Below, one piece after another: positions 1-9,194 of a stretch of DNA of 64,000 nt (position 1 is the stretch's first letter; each line of letters begins with the position of its first letter). The position numbers and the translations under genes are program-made. The notes under the pieces are model-generated. The model worked only from the letters and a program-made list of their open reading frames with translations. It searched no databases and was not told the DNA's origin. The DNA is from an uncultured Croceitalea sp. (GTDB taxonomy: Bacteria > Bacteroidota > Bacteroidia > Flavobacteriales > Flavobacteriaceae), in assembly GCA_947503285.1 (NCBI GenBank), contig CANNDD010000001.1, forward strand, positions 372,001 to 436,000, in the 5' to 3' direction.

Positions 1-1122
1 TACTCAGATTCATCCATTTTAAAGAAAATGAATGAAACCGAGCCATTGGGCTACATTCTGAAACCCTTTGATAAACGTGATATTCGAGTGGCTCTAGAGT
101 TGGCTTTCACAAAATTGCAGAGCAATTCAAATCGTTCTTTACCTGTTGATGTAGTAAAGAAGGATATCGATTTATCACAACATATCGTAGGTGAAAGCAT
201 GCCGCTCAAGAATGTATTGACCATGATCAAACAAGTTGCCAACACCGACGTAACGGTGCTTATTGAAGGGGAGACCGGTGTGGGCAAAGAATTGATGATG
301 GAAGCGCTATTTAAGTCATCAAATCGCAGCAATAAAAGTCTTGTAAAGGTAAATTGTGCCACGTTACCATCAGAACTTATTGAATCTGTCTTATTCGGAC
401 ATGAAAAAGGCAGTTTTACCGGCGCCACTGAAAAACGTATCGGTAAGTTTGAACAAGCCAACGGGGGAACTATTTTTTTAGATGAAATAGGTGAACTGCC
501 TTTGCCTAGCCAATCAAAACTGTTGCGTTGTCTCCAAGAAAAAGAGATTGAGACGGTAGGCGGTTCGATTCAGAAAAAAATAGATGTACGCGTAATCGCA
601 GCTACCAACAAAAATCTTGCGGATGAAGTAAAGGAAGGTAATTTCAGGGCAGACCTTTATTTTAGGTTAAATGTCTTTCCTATTAAAGTACCTCCCCTAA
701 GGGAACGCAAAGAAGATATCGTTCCCTTGGCCAACTATTTTCTAAAAAGGGGCATAAGCAAATTCAACAAACCAAATATGGAATTTGATGAGTTCAGCCT
801 TAAAAAAATGAAAACCTATCAATGGCCAGGTAATATCAGGGAGCTTCAACATTATATCGATAGGGCCTTATTATTGGCTACCAACGGTACCGTTCATCTT
901 GATCTGAGCGATCAATTGGTCAATGAGGAAGAAAACAAAAAGGGGCACGAATTGCGATCACTTGAAGATGTCGAAAGGGAACAGATCATCTACACCCTTA
1001 AGTATTGTAAAGGAAAGATCAGGGGTGCCGGAGGTGCTGCTGAAATCTTAAAACTACACCCCAATACCCTGGATTTCAGAATTAAGAAATTAGGAATCAT
1101 CAAAGAAAATCTTTTTACTTAA
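1..1122 (+). CDS. sigma-54-dependent response regulator, 5' partial
   Basis: This is an NtrC-family transcription activator whose start lies outside the window; the frame is open from base 1. The first 30 or so residues, containing LGYILKPFDK, are the end of a receiver domain with its conserved lysine. An AAA+ sigma-54 interaction domain follows, with Walker A GETGVGKE, Walker [12 protein letters not shown] and arginine-finger region FRADLYFRLN. A Fis-type HTH lies at the C-terminus (GAAEILKLHPNTLDFRIKKLG). The loop that contacts sigma-54 reads GSFTGA rather than GAFTGA, with all other positions kept. The partner kinase is presumably to the left of the window. The family role is ATP-driven opening of sigma-54 promoters after phosphorylation; the target genes are unknown. 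It converges on the ECF sigma gene. Confidence 0.93.
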   Translation, partial: YSDSSILKKMNETEPLGYILKPFDKRDIRVALELAFTKLQSNSNRSLPVDVVKKDIDLSQHIVGESMPLKNVLTMIKQVANTDVTVLIEGETGVGKELMMEALFKSSNRSNKSLVKVNCATLPSELIESVLFGHEKGSFTGATEKRIGKFEQANGGTIFLDEIGELPLPSQSKLLRCLQEKEIETVGGSIQKKIDVRVIAATNKNLADEVKEGNFRADLYFRLNVFPIKVPPLRERKEDIVPLANYFLKRGISKFNKPNMEFDEFSLKKMKTYQWPGNIRELQHYIDRALLLATNGTVHLDLSDQLVNEEENKKGHELRSLEDVEREQIIYTLKYCKGKIRGAGGAAEILKLHPNTLDFRIKKLGIIKENLFT

Positions 1123-1197
1123 AAAGGCAAAATCAAATTCCTAATTAAGTAATCTTAGAGAATTCATTGTACCGAGCAAAGGTGCGTCAAACTTACC

Positions 1198-1228
1198 GTT
1201 GTGGCCAAGGGGTTCCCTTGGCCACAAC
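1198..1228. terminator. perfect 14-bp palindrome between convergent genes
   Basis: A 14-bp perfect stem (GTTGTGGCCAAGGG and its complement) with a 3-nt loop sits between the ends of the response regulator and the ECF sigma gene. It lacks a clear T-run on either side, so it may be a bidirectional terminator or a mRNA 3'-end stabilising hairpin. Confidence 0.55.
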
Positions 1229-1252
1229 TAAACCCTACAATATACACCTGAA

Positions 1253-1807
1253 TCAAATGGCATTTCGATATTCGGCAAACTCCGAGGCCAGGTTTTTCTT
1301 GGCCCTGGAAACCAAAACCCAAACATTATTGCGGGATATATTCAAGATTTCACTGATGGCATCCGTATCATACTCTTTCATTACTTTCATCTCAAATACC
1401 TTCGCCTGTTTTTTAGGTAACTTGTCTAAAGATCGTGACAACCTTGCCGAAAAAAGATTGTTTTCTGCCACATAATCAAACTTAGTTTCCTCTTCCATTA
1501 TACAGGCGGGTTCTTTGAAATATTTTTGAAAATATTCTTCATTTGAAAGCATGTTTCTCTCAATTTTACCCTTAGCCGTCTGTTGTGCCCTATAATAATC
1601 AATGATCTTATGTTTCAAAATAGAGGTAATCCATGTTTTCTCGGTTGACTTTTGACTGAAATTCTTCATAGAACGCAAACCTGCAATAAAAGTGTCTTGT
1701 ATAAGATCTTCCACTTTACTCTCATCAGAAATCTTCTTCTTCGCATAATTGAATAGATAATCGTAATAATCTCGAATCCAATTATCTGGGTTAATGGTTG
1801 TTTTCAT
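1253..1807 (-). CDS. ECF-type sigma-70 family RNA polymerase sigma factor
   Basis: About 184 residues, the usual size for an ECF sigma factor. Region 2 is seen in YDYLFNYAKKKISDESKVED followed by LIQDTFI, and region 4 in LPKKQAKVFEMKVM followed by the HTH ISEILNISRNNVWVLVSRAKKNL. A second ATG two codons upstream (1813) is equally possible; I chose the internal one, which starts MKTTINPDNW. No anti-sigma factor gene follows it and the next genes run the other way, so how its activity is controlled cannot be seen. It could be an orphan sigma factor of the type common in Bacteroidota. Confidence 0.9.
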   Translation of the reverse strand: MKTTINPDNWIRDYYDYLFNYAKKKISDESKVEDLIQDTFIAGLRSMKNFSQKSTEKTWITSILKHKIIDYYRAQQTAKGKIERNMLSNEEYFQKYFKEPACIMEEETKFDYVAENNLFSARLSRSLDKLPKKQAKVFEMKVMKEYDTDAISEILNISRNNVWVLVSRAKKNLASEFAEYRNAI

Positions 1808-2106
1808 AAGCATTCTTGTTCATTAGATATGTTCAATCGTAACTAAGAAATCTTTGTGCCAAGAATCAAATAAAATGTAAAACACTGTATTTCAGAATTT
1901 TAAATATCAGACAAGCAACCTTCATCCTACAACATTCCGTAGTTGTCACATATTCTTACAATAACTTGTGGGCTGATTCCATTTGCAGTTCACGAATTCG
2001 CATTAAAGCATGATAGGTATCATAAAGTCCATCGACTTATGATAAAGCCAACTAAAAAGTCCATAAATTGTTACCTTTTAGTATTTGTACCAAAAAACGA
2101 GAAAAC

Positions 2107-2553
2107 ATGAAAGCTACTTTAGTTCTATTTTTAACGCTTTTAACCAGTTTGGCAATAGCCCAAAAAAGCCATTTGAATGCCAAAAAAAACCTTTTTCTAG
2201 AAGGTTATGATATTGTATCGTATTTTGAAGATGGCCCCGTCAAAGGAAGTGAAGACTTCGAATATGGTTATCAAGGTGCTACGTTTAGATTCAAGTCAAA
2301 GAAAAATCTGGAATCGTTTATGACCGATCCCCAAAAATATTTACCGGCCTATGGAGGTTATTGCGCCTATGCTATAGCCGTAAGTGGTAAAAAAGTGAAA
2401 GTGGATCCAGAAACTTTTGAAATACGCCAAGGCCGCTTATTTCTATTTTATAATTTTGGAAAAAACAATACCTTGGAGTCTTGGTCGAAAGAAAACCCTG
2501 AAGTACTAATTCCCAAGGCCGATAAAAATTGGTCAAAGGTAATTGCCAAATAA
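2107..2553 (+). CDS. secreted YHS domain protein
   Basis: The protein has a signal peptide (MKATLVLFLTLLTSLAIAQ) and then a YHS-like domain: GYDIVSYFEDG, the FRFKSKKNLESFMTDPQKY stretch and YGGYCAYA. YHS domains are small modules often tied to metal handling; the exact role here is unknown. The ATG at 2107 was chosen over an upstream in-frame TTG (2068) because it opens the signal peptide. It is the first gene of a five-gene operon; the next gene starts 5 bp after its stop. Confidence 0.85.
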   Translation: MKATLVLFLTLLTSLAIAQKSHLNAKKNLFLEGYDIVSYFEDGPVKGSEDFEYGYQGATFRFKSKKNLESFMTDPQKYLPAYGGYCAYAIAVSGKKVKVDPETFEIRQGRLFLFYNFGKNNTLESWSKENPEVLIPKADKNWSKVIAK

Positions 2554-2558
2554 TTTTT

Positions 2559-3224
2559 ATGGTAACTAAAAACCGCCCTACCCTTTTGAAGATTTTCTTT
2601 GCCGCTTTTGGGGTCAGTTTCTTAGGTTCGCTACCTTTAGGTACCATAACCACGACAAGCCTACAATTAACGGTATCTGGTAAGGTGACCAGTGCTTTTC
2701 TGTTTACCCTGGCTACGGTCTTCGTTGAAATGGCCGTGGTGTTATTGCTTTTAAAGAAGTTCAAGGTTGGTACTTTTAGTGATAGGATTGAAAAAGGTAT
2801 TTACCCCTTCGCCATTCTCTTTATTCTTTTTTTGGCGGTAAAAGCTTTTTTCGACGATCCTTCGGGAAGTTATGGGGTGCAGGCCATTGAAGGTTTAAAT
2901 TCAGCCTTCTTACTAGGTATCGTAATCGGTATATTAAATCCGCTGCAAATACCATATTGGTTGGCGTGGAACAACATTTTTCTTAAAAAAAGGCTGGTCA
3001 ATGAATCGTTATCTGCCGTAAGTACGTATATTCTGGCAATAGGTTTGGCTTCCTTTTTGGCAGTAAGCGTATATATTATTGGAGGCACCTATATCTCAAA
3101 ATATTATGAGGAATACAACTATATACTAAATATAATCTTTGGAATTATTTATTTGGCCCTTGCCAGCTATTTAACCATACACTTTTACAAAAAACACTAT
3201 CAAAGCGCGTTAAAAAATGTTTGA
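2559..3224 (+). CDS. LysE-family-like membrane exporter
   Basis: About 221 residues with six predicted hydrophobic segments, starting at the first (LLKIFFAAFGVSFLGSLPLG). The N-terminal SLPLGTITTTSLQ motif and the central GIVIGILNPLQIPYW match the LysE/RhtB style of small amino-acid or metabolite exporter, which keeps G-x(n)-P patterns in helices 1 and 4. The start ATG at 2559 lies 5 bp after the YHS gene, and the 3' end overlaps the DinB-like gene by 8 bp, so translation is probably coupled. The substrate is unknown. Confidence 0.78.
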   Translation: MVTKNRPTLLKIFFAAFGVSFLGSLPLGTITTTSLQLTVSGKVTSAFLFTLATVFVEMAVVLLLLKKFKVGTFSDRIEKGIYPFAILFILFLAVKAFFDDPSGSYGVQAIEGLNSAFLLGIVIGILNPLQIPYWLAWNNIFLKKRLVNESLSAVSTYILAIGLASFLAVSVYIIGGTYISKYYEEYNYILNIIFGIIYLALASYLTIHFYKKHYQSALKNV

Positions 3225-3705
3225 AACTAGCTATAATACCCTTATCCAACTCAAAACTGTTTTGGCCAACCTACCCGAAAACTGTTTCGCAAAGCCCTGT
3301 GAGGCACTCTCTGGTTCAAGTATCGGACAACATACCCGACATGTAATCGAACTCTACCAGTGCTTATTGAAAGGCTATGATAAAGCCGTTATAGATTATG
3401 ATGATAGAGCCCGGGATATTGAAATTGAAACCGATGTACATAAAGCGATAGACGCATTGAATGCTATTCAAGAAGCATTGGAACGGCCCGACAAGAACCT
3501 ACTTTTGGTAAATCGTCTCAATGGCGAAAGCGTAGAGGTACGATCAACATATTTTAGGGAGGTTCTTTACAATTTAGAGCACGTAATACACCACAAAGCG
3601 CTTTTGAAAGTAGGTATTCAAGATTTAGACCAACCATTTTCATTACCAAGCTCTTTTGGTATTGCGCCGGCAACCATAGAATTCAGAAAGAAATGTGTAC
3701 AGTAA
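3217..3705 (+). CDS. DinB-like four-helix protein
   Basis: A 162-residue protein resembling the DinB/YfiT family of metal-binding four-helix bundles. The metal-ligand positions can be seen as His in SSIGQHTRHVIEL near residue 39 and a histidine pair in LEHVIHHKALLKVG near residue 125. Members include thiol transferases and many uncharacterised stress proteins. It overlaps its upstream neighbour by 8 bp and its downstream neighbour by 13 bp, placing it firmly inside the operon. No substrate can be assigned. Confidence 0.8.
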   Translation: MFETSYNTLIQLKTVLANLPENCFAKPCEALSGSSIGQHTRHVIELYQCLLKGYDKAVIDYDDRARDIEIETDVHKAIDALNAIQEALERPDKNLLLVNRLNGESVEVRSTYFREVLYNLEHVIHHKALLKVGIQDLDQPFSLPSSFGIAPATIEFRKKCVQ

Positions 3706-4415
3706 GTTTTGTTCGAATAGAAGACACTTATGTGTTCACCTCAAATCGCGATGAGCATCAAAGTCGACCTTCTGCCTTTCTACCTATCATAGAGCGAAAA
3801 AACAGCGTAAACTTGCTTTTTCCCAAAGATGGGGAAGCGGGCGGTACTTGGTTCGCATCGAATGAATTTGGTACCGTTTGTGTACTTCTTAATGGTGCTT
3901 TCACTGATTATACAAGAAAAACAGGATATAAAAAGAGCAGGGGCCTTATTGTTTTGGACATAATAAGTTCAAGATTTCCTATTACGGCAATAGATACGAT
4001 GGACCTGACCAACATTGCCCCTTTTACCTTAGTACTTTTTCATGAGAACGAGTTATACGATATGCGATGGGACGGACGAGGGAAACATAAAAAGAGATTA
4101 TCGAAAGATATTCCCCATTTGTGGTCATCGGCCACCTTATACAACCTTGAAGAAAAGCATTCTCGGCAATTTGCACTTCAAAACCTTACCCAGAATAATG
4201 ATAAGGTAACCCCTAAGGGTATCTTTGAACTCCATAAAAAAGACCATAATTTGGGCGGGTTTCGTATCGATAGGCCAACGGGCCACAAGACAGTATCAAT
4301 TTCCCAGGCTTTTTTAGACAATAATCAGATTGTAATGAATTACAGTGATTTGACCGAAGAAGTCAACCACTCAGAGCGCCTAAGCCTTAAAAAGGAGAAA
4401 CTGCAGCCCTTATGA
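3693..4415 (+). CDS. NRDE (TANGO2-like) family protein
   Basis: The N-terminus MCTVSF... TSNRDEH contains the Cys-2 and NRDE signature of the TANGO2/NRDE family, which is related to Ntn hydrolases. The 240-residue length is normal. Bacterial function is not established; eukaryotic TANGO2 is linked to Golgi organisation and haem or lipid handling. The start is set by the Cys-2 motif and overlaps the DinB-like gene by 13 bp. Its stop overlaps the ATP-grasp start in an ATGA. Confidence 0.88.
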   Translation: MCTVSFVRIEDTYVFTSNRDEHQSRPSAFLPIIERKNSVNLLFPKDGEAGGTWFASNEFGTVCVLLNGAFTDYTRKTGYKKSRGLIVLDIISSRFPITAIDTMDLTNIAPFTLVLFHENELYDMRWDGRGKHKKRLSKDIPHLWSSATLYNLEEKHSRQFALQNLTQNNDKVTPKGIFELHKKDHNLGGFRIDRPTGHKTVSISQAFLDNNQIVMNYSDLTEEVNHSERLSLKKEKLQPL

Positions 4416-5455
4416 AAAACTTCAATCTATTTTTCTATCGTATTTTTCATTGGGAATATTGGTCCATGAAGTTTATTTATTATCCACTTTTTCCCATTTG
4501 GATATACCTGTCCATTAAATCCCGTTCCCTTTTCTTTTTCAATGCCGCCAATCCTAAAATAAAAAATGGCGGTATGGCCATGGAATCAAAAGACGATATC
4601 TATAAAATGATTCCTGAAGAGCATATACCAAAAACCCTACATTTTCAAAATAATACCGACAGTAATGCCATTTTGAAGGCCTGCGCCGCTACAAATATCA
4701 CTTTTCCCTTTATTATTAAGCCCGATATTGGCATGAAGGGCTTAGGTGTGGCCAAAATTCATGACGGTGAAGAACTTGCCGCGTACTTGAAAAAGAACAA
4801 AACCGATTACATAGTTCAAGAATACATTTCACACCCCAATGAAGTAGGTATTTTTTATGTGCGGCATCCTAATGAGAAAAAAGGCAGTGTTACAGGAATC
4901 GTTTCAAAAGAATTTCTAACCATTACAGGTAACGGAAAAAGTACGGTTGGGGAATTGATCATTGAAAACCCAAGAAGCCATCTACAATTGAATAGACTTC
5001 GAAAAAAGTATGGTTCCTACCTGAAAACCATTCCGGGGAATAAAGAAAAAATTACCCTGATGTCTTTTGGCAGCCATACCCTTGGTGCCCGGTTTTTGGA
5101 TTTATCAAATGCGATAACCCCTGAATTGACGGAAAGGGTCAATGCCATTTGTCAAGGCGTTCCACAATTTTATTACGGCAGATTGGATGTTAAACTCACC
5201 TCTTTAGAAGATTTTACCCAAGGGATCAACTACAGTATCATCGAAATAAATGGTGCGGGCAGTGAGCCCACGCATATCTATGATTCTTCGCACACCATTT
5301 TTTATGCTTGGAAGGAAATCTGTAGGCATTGGTTTCTTTTGCAAAAAATAAGTCAAGCGAATTTTTGCAAAGGGGTAAAATATTTAAGCTTTAAAGAAGG
5401 CTTGTCCATGCTAAAACAAAATGGACAGCTAGAGAAGCAACTGCGCCAGATTTAG
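4412..5455 (+). CDS. ATP-grasp domain protein
   Basis: 347 residues. A hydrophobic stretch near residues 20-35 is followed by an ATP-grasp fold: FPFIIKPDIGMKGLGVAKI (lysine and glycine loop near residues 100-115), DYIVQEYI, and the metal-binding region YYGRLDVKL and YSIIEINGAGSEPTH. The family forms amide or similar bonds via acyl phosphates and includes D-alanine-D-alanine ligase and RimK. The substrates are unknown. It is the last gene of the operon, starting in a 4-bp ATGA overlap. A weak N-terminal hydrophobic patch suggests membrane association. Confidence 0.85.
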   Translation: MKNFNLFFYRIFHWEYWSMKFIYYPLFPIWIYLSIKSRSLFFFNAANPKIKNGGMAMESKDDIYKMIPEEHIPKTLHFQNNTDSNAILKACAATNITFPFIIKPDIGMKGLGVAKIHDGEELAAYLKKNKTDYIVQEYISHPNEVGIFYVRHPNEKKGSVTGIVSKEFLTITGNGKSTVGELIIENPRSHLQLNRLRKKYGSYLKTIPGNKEKITLMSFGSHTLGARFLDLSNAITPELTERVNAICQGVPQFYYGRLDVKLTSLEDFTQGINYSIIEINGAGSEPTHIYDSSHTIFYAWKEICRHWFLLQKISQANFCKGVKYLSFKEGLSMLKQNGQLEKQLRQI

Positions 5456-5849
5456 CCCAATCCACTGGCTCATACCGGCATTTTGTAACAAGTAAGCTTC
5501 AATAAGTTCATGTTTTACACTGGTGGACTTTCCCCAAATGTCTAATTTTCGGGTTCCGGGTCCGAAACCTAAGGTGAATTCTTTTTGAGAACAGCGTTTA
5601 CCCCGTTCATACTTAGTGCACAATATACTGGAGATTTTATCTCACTTCGCAGGTTTATGCCGATAATATGTTCAAGACCGACCTCTTTTACTTAGTGTAA
5701 GTTGAGGGCCCGCCTATTTCTAAGTATTTTTTTGAATATCAAATGATTTGGACCACCCCAGCTATTCTACGAGGCACAGACCATTAACTAGATCAACTTC
5801 GTAACGACCCTGTACCAATATGTCCCAATTCGGTAAGAACAATGATTCA
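5456..5849. other. 394-bp intergenic region between convergent genes
   Basis: No gene is supported here. A 64-codon minus-strand reading frame (5429-5623) overlaps the end of the ATP-grasp gene and could be a decayed gene tail, but it has no recognisable family. No clear terminator was seen. Confidence 0.4.
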
Positions 5850-6671
5850 TCAAAAATAAATACCCTCTGTCGTAGTCCGTACTAGAACACGTTCTTCGTC
5901 ATCCAGAAGATATTCCGCCCGATGTGATACGGCGTAGTTATCAACTATAATTACATCACCAGGCTCCCAATTATGGATATAAAGTGAAGCCTCGCGAGAG
6001 AGCTCATCATGTATGTAAGTTACGATTTCATTGACTTTTTTAAGGGCAAGCTTACCCCCTGTCTTACAATCATCCAGAATATTTTGGGTAAAACCTAAAT
6101 CAAAGTAAATCGTATCTTCTCCCGTATAAGGATGTTTCCACAATAACGGGTGCCGTATGTCTTCCCTATAAAGTACCTTGTAGTTTTTCCATTTTTCTTT
6201 TTCTGAAAGCGGCAAATTTAGATATAGGTTGATTAACGAGGCAAAAGCGGTCTTTGCCCCTTCTTGCGGTATTCTGACCATCTGAAAAACACTCAAATAC
6301 GACGGCCTTTTATTATAAGAGTTATCAGAATGCCATAAAACCCCTGCTTGTCGGGTCTTTCTTTTTCTGAATGAAGTATTGATACCATTCTTCTCATTTA
6401 AGGAGTATACCGCAGGTTGTTCTAATATACCCAGCTTTTTTGTAAATGCTTCTTGTTCATTTTCTGTCCAGACCCTGGCTCCCTTGATAAGCACCAATTT
6501 ATGCTTAGCAATCTTTTGCTTAAGCGCTTTAATTTGATTTGGGCCTATTTTAGTGATATCAGAAAAGTTTAGCAATGCTGCCCCCAAATGCTCATTTATC
6601 CGCTTACTTTCTAAAGTGGATTTTGGTGATGGATCTAGATTCCTCACTTTAGATATCAGTTTTCTTATCAT
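5850..6671 (-). CDS. TauD/TfdA-type Fe(II)/2-oxoglutarate dioxygenase
   Basis: 273 residues with the complete iron-binding triad of this family: His114-x-Asp116 in LWHSDNSY and His250 in NYAVSHRAEY, followed by Arg265 for 2-oxoglutarate. Typical members hydroxylate taurine, sulfonates, amino acids or natural-product scaffolds. The gene stands alone between a convergent operon and a non-coding stretch, so there is no substrate clue. The start at MIRKLISK gives a full-length protein. Confidence 0.88.
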   Translation of the reverse strand: MIRKLISKVRNLDPSPKSTLESKRINEHLGAALLNFSDITKIGPNQIKALKQKIAKHKLVLIKGARVWTENEQEAFTKKLGILEQPAVYSLNEKNGINTSFRKRKTRQAGVLWHSDNSYNKRPSYLSVFQMVRIPQEGAKTAFASLINLYLNLPLSEKEKWKNYKVLYREDIRHPLLWKHPYTGEDTIYFDLGFTQNILDDCKTGGKLALKKVNEIVTYIHDELSREASLYIHNWEPGDVIIVDNYAVSHRAEYLLDDEERVLVRTTTEGIYF

Positions 6672-7181
6672 CGGCTTAGTACAATTTCATTTCTAAATAG
6701 CTTTGAGTCGCAATACGTTAGTATTACCTGCAACATAAATGCCATTGGATTGTCTCGTAAACAAAAAGATCACTATAGAGAAACTGAATAACATTTTATA
6801 CCGTTGGCCTTACAACACACTGTCTAATGAAGAAAGAATCGTGCCAGCCCTTCAAAAAACACAACTTGTTGAAATTCATTTGCTTATCATATCAAGGCTG
6901 TATGTATACCTACAATATATTGTAGTTTTGGTGTTTTTAAACCCCGTATACTGCATTAGGCTATCAATCTTGAAAAAGCATATGAGGGCCTATTATGCTA
7001 TATGACCAACTTAAAAAGGCAAAAAGCTATAATTAAGTTATAGATCTCTTCAAGCTACGGTATTATGGAGTAGTCCAGTTTTTGGGAGGAAACATTACTA
7101 TTTTAAAATTTTCAATTATCTAAAAATCAATTGATTAAAATATTGGCATGCTTTAAGCTAAGACCATATAAAAATAACTTT
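6672..7181. other. 510-bp intergenic region
   Basis: It holds the upstream region of the dioxygenase gene and of the DoxX-like remnant. An 88-codon plus-strand frame at 6739-7005 has no recognisable family or ribosome-binding context and I do not call it a gene. A TAACTTTa motif just before 7182 resembles a -7 box. Confidence 0.4.
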
Positions 7182-7454
7182 ATGAATACGGGGAATTTAC
7201 TTGTCAGAATTGGATTTGGCCTTCTATTTGTTTGGGAAGCACTTGAAAAAATTATTGCCGCATTTTCAGGAGTCGTTGGCTTTCAGAACAATATTGATTA
7301 TTTTTTAAAAGCCAGTGGTTTAGTTTTTCTAGGCGATACAGCAATATACATAGCGGGCGCCCTACTGGTTGCTTTAGAGTTGATTTCAAATGTATTGGTT
7401 GAACGTCATGATACATATAGTGCCTATGACCGCGTTGGCCAAACTGGCCTTTAA
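7182..7454 (+). pseudogene. DoxX-like membrane protein, probably truncated or frameshifted
   Basis: The reading frame opens with NLLVRIGFGLLFVWEALEKI, typical of the first helix of DoxX-family membrane proteins, and has a second helix (AIYIAGALLVALELISNV). It then turns into unrelated charged sequence and stops after about 90 residues; DoxX proteins usually have four helices and 120-150 residues. The +1 frame carries a hydrophobic continuation (TALAKLAFNMW) up to a stop at about 7485. In the original frame, beyond several stops, another helix-like stretch (AFGILGLAATQVYQ) ends at 7571. Together these suggest a decayed gene. A short intact protein cannot be excluded. Confidence 0.45.
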
Positions 7455-7676
7455 TATGTGGGCAAAAAATAATTTCCGTAGCTGAAAGCCTTTAAAATTT
7501 TCAATTAACGTATTGAATATACAGCATTTGGGATACTTGGATTAGCAGCAACACAGGTTTATCAGACTTAATGCGAAAGTTGAATGTCGATATCTTAATT
7601 ACGGTTTTCTTATCATAAATCAATTTTTATTTAATAACTAATCAAGAAATTAGCACTATTAAATCAAAATAAAGCT

Positions 7677-8837
7677 ATGCGAAACTTTGAATTATATGTA
7701 CCCACAAAAATGATTTTTGGCAAGGGTGAAATGAAAAAATTAGCCACCGAAGTACCTAAAGACAAAAAGATATTGGTACTCTACGGAGGGGGCAGTATCA
7801 AAAGAAATGGTATTTACGACCAGGTGGTGACAGCACTTAAAGACCATGACTTCATTGAGTTTTCAGGTATTGAAGCCAACCCAGAATATACTACGCTGCT
7901 CAAGGCACTTGAAATCATTAAAAAAGAGGATATTGGTTACATGCTTGCTGTTGGCGGTGGTTCGGTCATTGATGGCACCAAGTTCTTAGCCTCTGCAGCA
8001 CTGTACGAAGGTGCTACCCCTTGGGATATTTTGGCAAAAAAAATAAGGACCTATAAGGGCTTGCCCTTTGGTACGGTATTGACATTACCCGCCACCGGAA
8101 GTGAAATGAACAGTGGTGCGGTTGTAAGCCGTTCAGAGACCAATGAAAAAATGGTCATGGGTGGCCCTGGGTTGTTCCCCGAGTTTTCAATTTGTGACCC
8201 TACCGTGGTAAGCAGTATTCCTGAAAGGCAGTTGGCCAATGGGGTAGCCGATGCCTTTACCCATGTATTGGAACAATATATGACCTACCCTGCCGACGCA
8301 CCGTTACAGGATCGTTTTTCAGAGTCGATTTTACAGACCTTGATTGAAATTGCCCCAACTGTACTAAAAGAACCAAATGACTACAAGGCGGCCTCCAATT
8401 TCATGTGGTGCTGTACCATGGCGCTTAACGGGTATATTCAAAAGGGAGTGCCAACAGATTGGAGCGTACATATGATCGCACATGAACTCACTGCTTTTTA
8501 TGGTATTGACCATGCCCGAACGTTGGCCATTATCTTACCCAGCGCCTATACCAAGAAGTTTGAAACGAAGAAAGAAAAACTGGCGCAATATGCAGAACGT
8601 GTTTTCAATATTCAAGAGGGAACCATGGAAGAAAAAGCCAAAGCAGCAATTCAAAAAACAGAAGATTTCTACCAATCATTGGGTATAAAAACACGATTAC
8701 GCGATTATACCGATACCTATAAGGGATTTTCGCAAAAAGTTGCCCAAAGCCTTACCGACCACGGTATGACCGCCCTTGGCGAGCATCAAGACATTACCCC
8801 TGAAGTAGCCGCTGAAATTGTTGAAATGGCTTATTGA
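7677..8837 (+). CDS. yqhD: iron-containing alcohol dehydrogenase, YqhD/BdhA type
   Basis: 386 residues, the length of NADPH-dependent YqhD/BdhA enzymes. The nucleotide-binding GGGS appears at residues 37-40 and 93-96. The metal ligands are all present at the expected spacing: Asp192 and His196 in GVADAFTHVLEQ, His265 in DWSVHMIAHE, and His279 in GIDHAR. YqhD reduces a range of aldehydes, including lipid-peroxidation products, to alcohols in the cytoplasm. It is a single-gene unit ended by a strong hairpin terminator. The symbol is family-level; butanol dehydrogenase is an alternative name. Confidence 0.92.
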   Translation: MRNFELYVPTKMIFGKGEMKKLATEVPKDKKILVLYGGGSIKRNGIYDQVVTALKDHDFIEFSGIEANPEYTTLLKALEIIKKEDIGYMLAVGGGSVIDGTKFLASAALYEGATPWDILAKKIRTYKGLPFGTVLTLPATGSEMNSGAVVSRSETNEKMVMGGPGLFPEFSICDPTVVSSIPERQLANGVADAFTHVLEQYMTYPADAPLQDRFSESILQTLIEIAPTVLKEPNDYKAASNFMWCCTMALNGYIQKGVPTDWSVHMIAHELTAFYGIDHARTLAIILPSAYTKKFETKKEKLAQYAERVFNIQEGTMEEKAKAAIQKTEDFYQSLGIKTRLRDYTDTYKGFSQKVAQSLTDHGMTALGEHQDITPEVAAEIVEMAY

Positions 8838-8864
8838 AATTTTCAAAACAACATATGTAATTAA

Positions 8865-8895
8865 AAAAAGCTTCTCATAATGAGAAGCTTTTTGT
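8865..8895 (+). terminator. intrinsic terminator of the alcohol dehydrogenase gene
   Basis: A 13-bp stem, AAAAAGCTTCTCA with its exact complement, a 3-nt loop and a run of T follow the stop codon by about 27 bp. It is symmetrical and could act in both directions. Confidence 0.88.
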
Positions 8896-9165
8896 TTTAC
8901 TATGCTAATTTTCAGGGGTTTTAAATCTCATATAATTTTAAAACGGTCCCTTGAAGAAATGACAACCAATCTAGAAAACCCTACAAACGGATATATAGTA
9001 TTAATTTCAACTGTAATTGAACGAAGTATAGGCCCCAATTTCGAAGGTATTCCTACAACCAACTTTTTGAGTAGATTTGATAAAAACCCTTTAAAAATGG
9101 TATTTTCAAGCCAAATGACATAAAGGTGACACCCAAATGTCGTGTGTTTGGCAAGGCCTTATGGA

Positions 9166-9173
9166 TAGCTTTG
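9166..9173 (+). promoter_or_regulatory. -7 box TAGCTTTG of the HTH-beta-lactamase fusion gene
   Basis: TAGCTTTG matches the Bacteroidota -7 consensus TAnnTTTG and lies 22 bp before the start codon. No TTG is placed at the ideal 19-bp spacing; a TTTG lies 15 bp upstream. Confidence 0.5.
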
Positions 9174-9194
9174 TACCAACAAAATTTTTAAGCA

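Larger units (their letters stand above)
8838..9194. other. 357-bp intergenic region with terminator and promoter
   Basis: It contains the terminator of the alcohol dehydrogenase gene and the promoter of the HTH-beta-lactamase fusion. A 73-codon plus-strand frame at 8902-9123 has no recognisable family and low-complexity composition; I do not call it. Confidence 0.5.

Noticed and set aside
5429-5623. 64-codon minus-strand reading frame after the ATP-grasp gene
   Set aside because: It overlaps the end of a well-supported gene on the other strand, matches no family I know and has no clear start context. It may be a decayed gene tail.
6739-7005. 88-codon plus-strand reading frame
   Set aside because: Tyr/Ile-rich composition as expected from AT-rich non-coding DNA, no family, no ribosome-binding or promoter support.
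8902-9123. 73-codon plus-strand reading frame after the alcohol dehydrogenase terminator
   Set aside because: No family, no promoter between terminator and start.
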